18,085 bases of DNA. It comes from a candidate division TA06 bacterium SM23_40 (GTDB lineage: Bacteria > LJUI01 > SM1-40). A program made the position numbers and the translations under genes. The stretch is taken from contig LJUI01000051.1 of NCBI GenBank assembly GCA_001303705.1, positions 1 through 18,085 on the forward strand, given 5' to 3'. The notes beneath the pieces were generated by a model. It had not been told where the DNA came from, made no database searches, and was given only the letters and a program-made list of their open reading frames with translations. Below are positions 1 to 7,149 of the stretch, in pieces (position 1 is the stretch's first letter; every line of letters starts with the position of its first letter).

Positions 1-746
1 CCAGTGGCCTCGTCAAAGCAGCAACCACCGGCAACGCTCGACGGTATCCCGGAGTTCACCGTACACGACACGCCCGTGTAGACCAGGGCAACAGGGTCAA
101 ACTGCCGCAGATTGTAGAGATTTTGCTCGAACACCCACAGCCACGGACCATCAGGGCTGTTGTTGTCATACGCCATCCCGTACTTCGCATACACGGCGTC
201 TGGCGTCGTCGTCAGAACCACGAGCGGCGGGGTCGTGAACGAATAGATCGGATCGTAGAAGTCACCAGTCCACCAGACACCCGTAACCTGATCGTACGCC
301 AGCGCACGGTTGGGATTCTCAGGACCAGGGTTCGACGTGACGTAGTTACCGAACTGGTCATACGCGTCGATGTTCGTTGAGAAACTACCCCAGATGTACT
401 CCTCAGTCTCCGCCAGGTCGCGGAGACCCCAACCATTCGATCCGGCCATCTGCTGATACGTCCCGACCAGATTACAGTTCTCGTCGAACTGGTAAATGTA
501 GTTCGGATCCAACCCGCTGTTGCCGCCGGTCACCCAGTGATATCCCCACTTCCACTCGTTGCCGAGTATGTGGTTGTCACCCGTCGGGGCCTCCATGAGC
601 GGATCGCAGAAGTCAGCCGGGGTAACCTGGCCAGGCTCCGCGCTCCGATCCTCGGTAACCGGCGCTACTTTCACAGCACTGGTGGCATAGGCCAGACTCG
701 CCAGCATCACAGCCATCAGTCCTGCCAGGAAGATACTTTTCCTCAT
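1..746 (-). CDS. Secreted propeller-like protein, paralog A (3' end cut by window edge)
   Basis: The open frame runs from ATG at 746 off the left edge: 248 codons with no stop or frameshift. The N-terminus is a signal peptide (basic MRKS, then a hydrophobic stretch ending near ATSA, about residue 23), so the product is exported. The rest is nearly identical to the N-terminal 218 residues of the gene at 1301-2995, so this is a tandem duplicate. It differs in lacking a four-residue WAWD insertion near residue 51 and in keeping 36 residues (about 183-218, including GMAYDNNSPDGPWLWVF) that the other copy lacks. Those residues read like a beta-propeller blade. A GGAGG lies just 5' of the start. 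It has its own promoter at 1138-1166 and a leader of about 385 nt. Function unknown; a secreted or surface role is inferred. Confidence 0.85.
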   Translation of the reverse strand, partial: MRKSIFLAGLMAVMLASLAYATSAVKVAPVTEDRSAEPGQVTPADFCDPLMEAPTGDNHILGNEWKWGYHWVTGGNSGLDPNYIYQFDENCNLVGTYQQMAGSNGWGLRDLAETEEYIWGSFSTNIDAYDQFGNYVTSNPGPENPNRALAYDQVTGVWWTGDFYDPIYSFTTPPLVVLTTTPDAVYAKYGMAYDNNSPDGPWLWVFEQNLYNLRQFDPVALVYTGVSCTVNSGIPSSVAGGCCFDEAT

Positions 747-1131
747 CTTCCTCCCCCCTCCTGTTATGTTACCCATTCCCTACGAAGCGCGTTGCGAGCT
801 TCTGGACCCTCCCGGGATCACGCCATCGACGCCAGACCGGGAAGCTCCCGGATCATGCCTGATCCGATAAGCTCGCACCTCCCATGAGCCCGCCAGACGA
901 CTCCCGTCATCACCCCCTTTCCACGACGGCCACGCGGGCCCTGACTCTGCCGCCGTCGGTTGGTGTGACAGCCTCCCTACGTACTCTACAAACGAGCTGC
1001 TACTGAGGTAGCTCGCTCTCATAGGGACAAAAGACCCACCTCTGCCGTGTCCCGCTCCGATCGCGGTTTCTCCAGAGCTCGTAGCCACATAGGAATACTC
1101 CACCCGGCAGGGCAGGCCTCACCTCTTGATG
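747..1131 (-). promoter_or_regulatory. Long structured 5' leader of paralog A
   Basis: No credible gene lies between the promoter and the start at 746. The RNA can form a closing stem (869-876 with 794-801, 8 bp), a hairpin with 6-bp arms at 850-855/860-865, a hairpin at 837-842/846-851 that shares two bases with it, and an upstream stem at 924-930/952-958. All four recur in the leader of paralog B, and one pair has changed A-T to G-C with pairing kept. The first 23 nt near the transcription start (1106-1128) match the B leader at 20 of 23 positions. I do not recognise it as a named riboswitch. Structure is inferred from two copies only. Confidence 0.6.
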
Positions 1132-1137
1132 AGCGCC

Positions 1138-1166
1138 ATTGTACGACTCTCGCCGAACCCTGTCAA
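1138..1166 (-). promoter_or_regulatory. Sigma-70-type promoter for paralog A
   Basis: On the minus strand, -35 TTGACA (1161-1166), a 17-nt spacer and -10 TACAAT (1138-1143). The -35 is perfect and the -10 has one mismatch to consensus. The predicted start is near 1131, giving a leader of about 385 nt. Both hexamers and the spacer length are identical to the promoter of paralog B, but the spacer sequence differs. Confidence 0.85.
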
Positions 1167-1223
1167 GCGAAATGTAAGCCATCGATCACGCCCCCTCAAA
1201 AGTGGCCAGTGACACATAGTGAA

Positions 1224-1251
1224 GCGCGGGGGTTCATCACAACCCCCGCGC
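1224..1251 (-). terminator. Strong hairpin between paralogs B and A
   Basis: A perfect 11-bp stem (1224-1234 with 1241-1251, arms GCGCGGGGGTT/AACCCCCGCGC) with a 6-nt loop lies about 50 nt past the stop of paralog B and before the promoter of A. Only a short T-run (TT) follows on the minus strand, so it may be a weak intrinsic terminator or a 3'-end stabiliser. A smaller 5-bp hairpin with a GAAA loop (minus strand) sits at 1260-1273. Confidence 0.55.
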
Positions 1252-1300
1252 CTCTCGAACGCTCTTTCGAGCGGTTGTCGGCTCAGCCGAGTCCGCTGCC

Positions 1301-2995
1301 CTAGAAGGCAACAAACTCCATCACGACATCCGCCAGGAAGTCGGTCCCACCGAGCTCGAACGACGTGCCAAGCGTCTTGCCTGTGCCGAAATTGGCAATG
1401 CCGATCTGATCCATGTTGTCCGGGTTCTGGAACACGAGCTCAGCCGGCGGGATCGGTGAGAGTTCATCGATCCAGCTGTTCTCGCCGAAGTACGGAGAAA
1501 CCAGACCCCCAAGACCCGGCATCAGCGTGTTCGCCACGCCGTTGACCGTGAACAGATCACTACCGCCGTCGCCTACAGCCATGATCCCGAACGCCGGCCC
1601 GAAGTCATGCCCGCCAACCATCGGATCGTAGTACCAGAAATCGCCGCCCTCAGCATACACCTTGCCGCCGGCTGCGATGTAGGCCTCGATCTGCAGGGCC
1701 TCGGGCGCGCCCGCCGCGATGAACCCGCTGTTCGGGTAGATGCCCATGAGAACAAACAGGCCCATGTGGTCGGGCAGGTTCCAGTCGCCCAGGTTGACCA
1801 CAAACTCGTGCGTGTGGCCCATAGCTGTCAGCACATCGGCAATCGGCTGCCCGCTGATCGGGGTCATGTCAAGCTCCCAGATCAGGAACTCGGGCGGCAT
1901 GTACACGTCGATGATGCAGAGGTTGTGCTCGATGTAGATGCTCTGCTCAGGCTGACCAGGACCACTCCAGTCCGGCCAGCAGTGGCCGCCGCCACCGACC
2001 TCGGTGCCCAGAGGTGTGGCCATCGGGACGGTGAAGTAGAACAGTTCCGTGTAGCTGCCCGGCCCGACCGGACCAACCATCGTGTTCTGGATGAACCGAG
2101 GATGGCCAGCAGGCTCCCTACCAAGGCCGCCGCCAACGAGGAACGTGTTCGACATGCCCCACGGACCTGTGTCCACATACTTCCAGTTCACGGTCAGCTC
2201 GATCACGTCGCCGGGCAGATAGTACTCGGCATCCGTGGAAACGTCCGTGACCTTGCAGTATGCCGTGTCACCAGCACAACCCTCGGTGATGTCCACCGCG
2301 AACAGATGGTCCGGAGTACCCTGGATGATACCGTAGATGTCACCAGTGGCCTCGTCAAAGCAGCAACCACCGGCAACGCTCGACGGTATCCCGGAGTTCA
2401 CCGTACACGACACGCCCGTGTAGACCAGGGCAACAGGCGTCGTCGTCAGGACCACGAGCGGCGGGCTCGTGAACGAGTAGATCGGATCGTAGAAGTCACC
2501 GGTCCACCAGACACCCGTGTCAGGATCGCGCGCAAGCGCGCGGTTGGGATTCTCAGGACCGGGGATCGACGTGACGTAGTTGCCGAACTCGTCATACGCG
2601 TCGAGGTTCATCGAGAAACTACCATAGATGTAGTCCTCGTCCTCCGCCAGATCGCGGAGACCCCAACCATTCGACCCGGCCATCTGCTGATACGTCCCGA
2701 CCAGATTGCCAACATCGTCGTACTGGTAGATGTAGTTCGGGTCCAACCCGCTGTTGCCGCCGGTCACCCAGTGATATCCCCACTTCCACTCGTTGCCGAG
2801 AATGTGGTTGTCACCAGTCTGAGCCTCCATGTCCCAGGCCCAGAGCGGATCGCAGAAGTCGGCAGGCGTCACCTGGCCAGGCTCCGCACACCGATCCTCG
2901 GTAACTGGCGCTACTTTCACAGCACTGGCGGCATAGGCCAGACTCACCAGCATCACAGCCATCAGTCCTGTCAGGAAGATACTTCTCCTCATCAT
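1301..2995 (-). CDS. Secreted two-part protein, paralog B (propeller-like N-terminus, GATase-like C-terminus)
   Basis: 564 residues. There is a signal peptide (MRRSIFLTGLMAVMLVSLAYAASA), then a Trp/Tyr/Gly-rich region to about residue 240 that looks like partial beta-propeller blades. A beta-rich middle with Cys pairs follows. The C-terminal part (about 370-564, with GLFVLMGIYPNSGF and AYIAAGGKVYAEGGD) resembles the GATase1/ThuA-like fold found in some secreted bacterial proteins. That similarity is my recollection and no catalytic residues can be assigned. Two ATGs lie in tandem; the second (2992) matches the start of paralog A and is better spaced from GGAGG, so 2992 may be the true start. 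Relative to A, this copy lacks 108 bp in frame after residue P187 and has a 12-bp insertion encoding WAWD. No sorting signal is obvious at the C-terminus. Confidence 0.9.
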   Translation of the reverse strand: MMRRSIFLTGLMAVMLVSLAYAASAVKVAPVTEDRCAEPGQVTPADFCDPLWAWDMEAQTGDNHILGNEWKWGYHWVTGGNSGLDPNYIYQYDDVGNLVGTYQQMAGSNGWGLRDLAEDEDYIYGSFSMNLDAYDEFGNYVTSIPGPENPNRALARDPDTGVWWTGDFYDPIYSFTSPPLVVLTTTPVALVYTGVSCTVNSGIPSSVAGGCCFDEATGDIYGIIQGTPDHLFAVDITEGCAGDTAYCKVTDVSTDAEYYLPGDVIELTVNWKYVDTGPWGMSNTFLVGGGLGREPAGHPRFIQNTMVGPVGPGSYTELFYFTVPMATPLGTEVGGGGHCWPDWSGPGQPEQSIYIEHNLCIIDVYMPPEFLIWELDMTPISGQPIADVLTAMGHTHEFVVNLGDWNLPDHMGLFVLMGIYPNSGFIAAGAPEALQIEAYIAAGGKVYAEGGDFWYYDPMVGGHDFGPAFGIMAVGDGGSDLFTVNGVANTLMPGLGGLVSPYFGENSWIDELSPIPPAELVFQNPDNMDQIGIANFGTGKTLGTSFELGGTDFLADVVMEFVAF

Positions 2996-3603
2996 CCTTC
3001 CTCCCTACTACTTACATTGTCCATTTCCTACGAAGCGTGGTGCGAGCTTGGTAACCCTCCCGGGATGACGTCATCGACGCTCCACCGGGAAGCTCCCGGA
3101 TCGCGCTCGATCCGATAAGCTCACCCCTCCCATGAGCCCGTCACACGGCTCCAATCATCACCCCCTTCCTCGACGGCCAACCGGGCTCACGTTCTGCCGC
3201 CGTCGATTTCGTGTTCTCAATCTTTAGGTAACCGGATACATCTATCACTCTCCCGGTGGGAGAGCTATGAGCCTTGGGGGTGGCCCCACATCACATCCCC
3301 GGGTTCGGCTACGCTTCACCAGTCGTCCCCGCCGAAGCGTCCAGCCGCTTCCCTGCCCGAGGTTCACCACAACCCCACCCAATGACGAACTATCCACCGG
3401 CCTCGGAAACAGCCGAGCCACCCAACCTCCGCCAGGGACACGTGTCCGCACGGCCCCCCTCCGGTCCTCACCAGAGCCACCGCCCGAGGCTCGTCACCAC
3501 AATATGTACAAACCCGCCATTGCCATGTCTCTCCCCGTGGGCCTCATGGCTACGCCACGCATAGAGAAACATCACCTAGGCAGGGCGGGCTTCACTTCTT
3601 GGT
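2996..3603 (-). promoter_or_regulatory. Very long structured 5' leader of paralog B
   Basis: About 600 nt with no convincing gene. The part nearest the gene (3029-3210) is homologous to the A leader. It keeps a closing stem at 3117-3124/3042-3049, a hairpin at 3098-3103/3108-3113, a hairpin at 3085-3090/3094-3099, and a stem at 3170-3177/3199-3206 (8 bp). The part nearest the promoter also matches A (3579-3601). The middle (about 3211-3560) is absent from A and holds further hairpins, including 3248-3254/3258-3264 (7 bp, 3-nt loop), a GCCATG/CATGGC pair, and the palindrome GGACACGTGTCC. RNA structure is predicted by eye. Confidence 0.6.
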
Positions 3604-3609
3604 AAACCG

Positions 3610-3638
3610 ATTGTACACAACTGCCCTCTTCTTGTCAA
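3610..3638 (-). promoter_or_regulatory. Sigma-70-type promoter for paralog B
   Basis: On the minus strand, -35 TTGACA (3633-3638), a 17-nt spacer and -10 TACAAT (3610-3615). The hexamers and spacing are the same as for paralog A. The next gene downstream starts at 2992-2995, so the inferred leader is about 610 nt unless a nearer promoter exists. I saw no good nearer candidate. Confidence 0.8.
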
Positions 3639-3700
3639 CCGAAAACTGCGATTTTTTAGGCTTTTCCAGCCCCCTCCCGCGGACAGCCATCCCCGAACGA

Positions 3701-5422
3701 TCAGGGCGTCACCTCGAAGTCGAATATATCGTCGTCGAGAAGCGCATCCGGACCGTGGCCCAGTGCGGCACGGTACGTATAGGTGCCCGCAGGAGCTGCC
3801 GAGGGCACCTGGTGTGACCGGTGCACCACCAGGGTCTCCGCGGGAGCCAGTGTCACGAGCACCGGTCCGGCAATCGGGTTCCCCGAGTACGGCCGGCCAT
3901 CAGGAAAAAACACCTCGGCCAGACCCCATACCGACTGAACGCTATCCGTACGATTGATGACCGCCACCGTGACCCCGAGGGTGCCGCCCGGCTGCACCGT
4001 CTGAGAGTCCGGTTCCAGGAAGAGCGAAACATCGGGGAATGCCAGTTCAGCGGATACTTCGAGATCGATCCTCCCCCACCCGTAGTCCCAATCCGGTCCG
4101 GGCGTGCCGAGATCGACCGCGCCCTGTTTCAATACAGTCTCGAGCTGATCGAGAGACAGTGTCGGATTGGCATCGATGAGAAGTGCGACGCCTCCGGTAA
4201 CGTGAGGCGTCGACATCGACGTGCCCGATTTGAAACCGTATCCCCCGGGGACCGACGACCATACATCCACGCCCGGGGCCGTCACGTCCGGCTTGACGAC
4301 GGAAGGATCGCACGCCGAAGGCCCGCGTCCGCTGCTGTTACATATGACATCGTCCGAATCGGTGTTGCCCACGCCGACGGACTCGAGGTAGTTGCCGGGA
4401 CTCCTCGCCGAGGCGTACCCCGGACCGTAATTATGCGTTGCGAACGAGGGGAATATCCCTGCCGCAACCCACGCCTGGACGCTCGCGAGATACGTCGTCT
4501 CGCAGCCATAGCTCGAAAATCCCCACGAGTTGTTGACCGCGATCGGAGCGTCATCGGTGGCGGGGTCGCCGTCAGGGTCCATCATCCATTCGAATATCTC
4601 CAGAAAGGCGGACGTTGTGCCCGAACCGTTATCGTCCCAGGCCTTGGCAGCGATCCACTTCGCCCCGGGAGCCACACCGATATCCGTACCCCCGGCATCG
4701 CCACCTACCATAGTACCCGTCGTGTGAGTGCCGTGTCCTGTCCACGGCCCTGCCAGGTCGACCGGTGTGGAGTGCTGCCCGTAGGGGTCGAACCAGCTGT
4801 TCGATCCGCCCCGGTATCGGCTTTCCAGATCCGGGTGGGTGACATCGACGCCGGTATCGAAGCTTCCGACGACGAACCCGCTACCATCATATCCCATGGC
4901 CCACACCTCGGGCGCGTTCACCTTCGCGATATTCCACTCGCTCGACTCGTCCCGGGGGACGCCCTCCCCCTGCTCGTGCTCCGGGCCTGGCATAGGTCGG
5001 TCGAGATAGATCGCCGCCACCTCCGGCCGCTCAGCGAGACGCGAGATGACAGGGGGAACGGCACTGAGCGCCATGCCATTGAACACCCAGAACGGCCGTA
5101 CATCGCGAACACGTCCTGCGTCTCGCTCCCGTTCAAGCTCCTTGAGCGTTCCCCGTTGGGTGCGATCGGCAGTCTCCTGAAGAGCTTCGATGACTCTCAT
5201 CAGCCGCTCGCTCCGCGGCCCCGCATCGAGGCCGGTGATCACTTGTGAAAGGTCTGTCTGATCGACGAGGTGTACGATTATGGGCACCATCTCGGAAGGG
5301 CCCCCGACCGCCATTATGTGACCGAGCTCGGGCTCGATCTTCCCGGCACCGGCAGAGGACCACATGACTGTAACGATGGTCGCGACGGCAACCGGAAGGA
5401 TGGCAATTCCCCTGATCGACAT
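3701..5422 (-). CDS. Secreted subtilisin-like serine protease (S8) with C-terminal Ig-like domain
   Basis: 573 residues. A signal peptide spans about 1-26. A region at about 45-140, ending AIYLDRP, fits an I9-type inhibitor propeptide. The S8 catalytic domain spans about 165-460 with Asp189 (FDTGVDVTHPDL), His230 (GHGTHTTGT), oxyanion Asn331 (in ATHNYGP, where most family members have AAGNSGP) and Ser402 (GTSMSTPHVTGG). All four key residues are present, so an active exported protease is likely. The tail (about 466-573) is a beta-rich Ig-like domain ending in FDFEV, and its last 45 residues resemble the end of the gene at the right edge. The start is ATG at 5422 with GGGAG six bases upstream. 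It has its own promoter at 5536-5565 and appears monocistronic. Substrate unknown. Confidence 0.93.
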   Translation of the reverse strand: MSIRGIAILPVAVATIVTVMWSSAGAGKIEPELGHIMAVGGPSEMVPIIVHLVDQTDLSQVITGLDAGPRSERLMRVIEALQETADRTQRGTLKELERERDAGRVRDVRPFWVFNGMALSAVPPVISRLAERPEVAAIYLDRPMPGPEHEQGEGVPRDESSEWNIAKVNAPEVWAMGYDGSGFVVGSFDTGVDVTHPDLESRYRGGSNSWFDPYGQHSTPVDLAGPWTGHGTHTTGTMVGGDAGGTDIGVAPGAKWIAAKAWDDNGSGTTSAFLEIFEWMMDPDGDPATDDAPIAVNNSWGFSSYGCETTYLASVQAWVAAGIFPSFATHNYGPGYASARSPGNYLESVGVGNTDSDDVICNSSGRGPSACDPSVVKPDVTAPGVDVWSSVPGGYGFKSGTSMSTPHVTGGVALLIDANPTLSLDQLETVLKQGAVDLGTPGPDWDYGWGRIDLEVSAELAFPDVSLFLEPDSQTVQPGGTLGVTVAVINRTDSVQSVWGLAEVFFPDGRPYSGNPIAGPVLVTLAPAETLVVHRSHQVPSAAPAGTYTYRAALGHGPDALLDDDIFDFEVTP

Positions 5423-5519
5423 AGTCTGCTCCCTGTTCCTGGCTCAGCCCCCCGGGGCCAGGCAGGCCCTTCCCCTGGCACCCGCAGAGAGGTTCGCCGT
5501 TCATGCAGAGTATCGAACC

Positions 5520-5543
5520 GCTAACGTAAAATGAAATGTTAGC
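5520..5543. promoter_or_regulatory. Inverted repeat over the -10 of the subtilase promoter
   Basis: The arms GCTAAC (5520-5525) and GTTAGC (5538-5543) are a perfect 6-bp inverted repeat separated by 12 bp. One arm overlaps the -10 hexamer. It could be an operator or an initial hairpin of the transcript; only two arms support it. Confidence 0.35.
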
Positions 5544-5565
5544 ATAATTCTTCCTCGGCTGTCAA
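5536..5565 (-). promoter_or_regulatory. Sigma-70-type promoter for the 3701-5422 protease
   Basis: On the minus strand, -35 TTGACA (5560-5565), an 18-nt spacer and -10 TAACAT (5536-5541). The transcript start would be about 105 nt before the ATG at 5422. The leader has G/C-rich hairpin potential, for example the CCTGGC/GCCAGG arms around the GGGGGG run. Confidence 0.7.
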
Positions 5566-5599
5566 GAAAAAACGGCGCCCCCGGCGCAACAGACCCATC

Positions 5600-6335
5600 G
5601 CATTCGCCGGGTCGAAGGGCCTAAACGGTTAAGAGGGGACGCAGAGCGAAGGAAGAAGGTGCGCCGTACGAAGGGCTGCTGAAGACAAGAGTGTACAGTG
5701 TCAAAAGCGGCCTGCGGCGTACAAGGCGCACACAGAGTGAGAAGCAGAGGAAAGTAGGTGAAGGATGTGGAGTGTGACGAGGAGCGGGGAGGATGAGAAG
5801 AGTGTGCAGTACGAGGGCCGCCTCCAGCATCAAAATGAGGCGGGGCGCGTGAGAACGGCGCAGTGTAACAGGAACGGTACAGGATGAAGACGGTGTGCTG
5901 CAGAGAACCGGCCCCCAGCATGAGAACGCCGCACGTAGCGAGAAGGAGATCGAGTCTGCGAGAGGTATAAAGAAGGCAAGGAGCGCGCAGTGCGAGAGGC
6001 ATATGTAATATGAAGGCGCTCCGGATTACGCAAGAGGGACCATGCAACGTGAGAAGGGACATCGAGTGCGTGCACGACCTACGCGATGAGAACAAGGCAG
6101 ACCACGTGACGGGTGTCGGGAGGGGGCAGGGAGCGCGCAGTACAGAGAAAAGTCCGCGCCGGGAGAAGGAACGTGCATGGTATGAAAAAGGTGCATCATG
6201 AAGGTGGCGCGGAGCGTCAGAACCAGATGCGACAGGAGAAGAAACGAGCAGGGAGAGAGGAAACGAGCCATAGCAGTACGAAGATTCTCAACGCATCGAG
6301 GCGAACGGGGGATCCGGATGAAAGCCTGTCAGGTG
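5600..6335. other. Gene-free, purine-rich degenerate spacer (about 700 bp)
   Basis: The plus strand is dominated by A/G words such as GAGAAGG, GAGCGAAGG and GAAGGCGC, mixed with a recurring degenerate motif close to GCGCAGTRYGAG. Examples are near 5803-5815, 5857, 5981-5993, 6131-6143 and 6276-6283. The 10-mer GAGCGCGCAG occurs twice, 150 bp apart. ORFs here have the biased composition expected from such sequence, lack ribosome binding sites and match no fold I know. The spacer lies between the terminator at 6349-6396 and the protease promoter at 5565. Function unknown: it may be decayed repeat DNA, a noncoding RNA or neutral spacer. Confidence 0.6.
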
Positions 6336-6356
6336 GGTGATCCGGATGAAAAAGCC
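6311..6356. repeat. Short direct repeat beside the terminator
   Basis: GATCCGGATGAAAGCC (6311-6326) recurs as GATCCGGATGAAAAAGCC (6339-6356), start to start 28 bp. The second copy supplies the A-run that forms the terminator U-tract and the outer bases of its stem, so the repeat may be a partial duplication of the terminator end. Confidence 0.6.
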
Positions 6357-6396
6357 GAGGCAGGTTGGGGGGGAGGGACTGCAACCTGCCCCGGCT
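6349..6396 (-). terminator. Strong intrinsic terminator of the 8202-6441 transcription unit
   Basis: On the minus strand, a 14-bp stem (6383-6396 pairing with 6353-6366, one G-U pair) encloses a 16-nt C-rich loop and is followed at once by TTTTT (6349-6353 on plus). It lies 45 nt beyond the stop of the 56-aa ORF. The opposite strand has no T-run after the stem, so termination is directional. It is the clearest terminator in the window. Confidence 0.88.
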
Positions 6397-6440
6397 CATT
6401 ATGTGACACTTCGTGCCGTCACCAGACGTGCGTCAGCCTC

Positions 6441-6611
6441 TCAGTTCCACTTGCGCTCGTCGTGAATCTCCTGCTCAGCGTCCGGCGGAACATATTCAAG
6501 TGAGACTTTGCTCAATGCATCTATCAGGTCCCGAAAGTCCACGTTGTTCCATCCTTGAGCGGACGCGCGTCGGACGATCTGGTTGACCGCATCCCAGACC
6601 GAGGGCTTCAT
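6441..6611 (-). CDS. Small hypothetical protein, 56 aa
   Basis: ATG at 6611 opens a 56-codon frame ending TGA at 6441. The peptide is soluble and probably helical (MKPSVWDAVNQIVRRASAQG, then DFRDLIDALSKVSLEYVPPD), with a charged end (EIHDERKWN). An AAAGG stands seven bases before the start. Residue use is balanced, unlike spurious GC-rich frames nearby, and the frame is followed 45 nt later by a strong terminator on the same strand. I do not recognise the family. The amphipathic helices and size would fit a small regulator or an antitoxin-like protein, but nothing in the sequence shows either. It may be cotranscribed with the cohesin-domain gene upstream. Confidence 0.6.
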   Translation of the reverse strand: MKPSVWDAVNQIVRRASAQGWNNVDFRDLIDALSKVSLEYVPPDAEQEIHDERKWN

Positions 6612-6789
6612 TTTCTTGCCTTTCTAGCCAACCGAACCGCTTCGTTCTGGTGACAACCCAGCATTCAGTACCTCGTCCGTGGAGAGCTCCTGCATCCTCA
6701 CATTCTACCTGGCAGGGAAGCAAGAAGGATGCCAGCGGGAGCGTCGAAGCACGCCGGATGGTCCTTTTGGACGTCGGATCGTCCTGCTA

Positions 6790-7146
6790 CTAAGAGCCTG
6801 ATCCTCCGCCAGTTAGCAGGACGTCCGCGGGCGCCCCGGTGCGGCCAGAGCCGCCAGCCCCCCGGAACGATATGAATCGTGCCGCAGTCCTTTCCAGTTC
6901 GTGTGCGATTTTGCCCATGTGCGGCTCCCACTCCCAATCCCTCATGTTGTAAGTCAACAAGGAGCCCTCTGCTAGGGGAGTGCGAAAACTCACCTCTCTG
7001 CTGGGGAAGAAGACCCACACCCCGGGGGCCCAACGATCACAGATCCCCTCCCCGCAGGCGGGCGCATAGACGAAGCCCCTCTCCCGCTTCCGGCTGATGC
7101 CGGAGGCGGTGAGGGGCGACTGTAGGGTTAGACCCTCCCATGGCAC
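6790..7146 (-). CDS. Doubtful ORF, 118 aa, between cohesin gene and small ORF
   Basis: A frame from GTG at 7146 to TAG at 6790, starting four bases beyond the stop of the cohesin gene. No good ribosome binding site precedes the GTG, and its first codons run through a long hairpin (7075-7117), which argues against translation from there. The middle part (WAPGVWVFFPSREVSFRTPL and MRDWEWEPHMGKIAHELERT) has protein-like composition, so an internal start or a decayed gene is possible. No family recognised. The 6612-6789 stretch downstream holds nothing I can call. Confidence 0.25.
   Translation of the reverse strand: MPWEGLTLQSPLTASGISRKRERGFVYAPACGEGICDRWAPGVWVFFPSREVSFRTPLAEGSLLTYNMRDWEWEPHMGKIAHELERTAARFISFRGAGGSGRTGAPADVLLTGGGSGS
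7075..7117 (-). terminator. Long hairpin just 3' of the cohesin-domain gene
   Basis: GCCCCTC (7075-7081) pairs with GAGGGGC (7111-7117), and after a small internal loop CCGCTTCCGGC (7084-7094) pairs with GCCGGAGGCGG (7099-7109) with one G-T pair, closed by TGAT. That is 18 bp in all, about 33 nt past the stop codon. The minus strand continues TTCGTCT, a poor U-tract, so it may be a leaky terminator or an mRNA 3'-end element allowing some read-through to 6441-6611. Confidence 0.45.
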
Positions 7147-7149
7147 GAG

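Noticed and set aside
780-1103. A 107-aa frame within the leader of paralog A
   Set aside because: Not conserved as a frame in the B leader, while the RNA stems are.
1607-3118. A 503-aa plus-strand open frame opposite paralog B
   Set aside because: Antisense shadow: biased Arg/His/Val composition, no ribosome site, and it lies opposite a well-supported gene.
3821-5248. A 475-aa plus-strand open frame
   Set aside because: Lies opposite the S8 protease with all catalytic motifs; Arg/His-rich and without recognisable domains.
5562-6095. A 177-aa minus-strand frame in the purine-rich spacer
   Set aside because: Ser/Thr/Leu/Pro-biased translation of pyrimidine repeats, no ribosome site, and it crosses the protease promoter.
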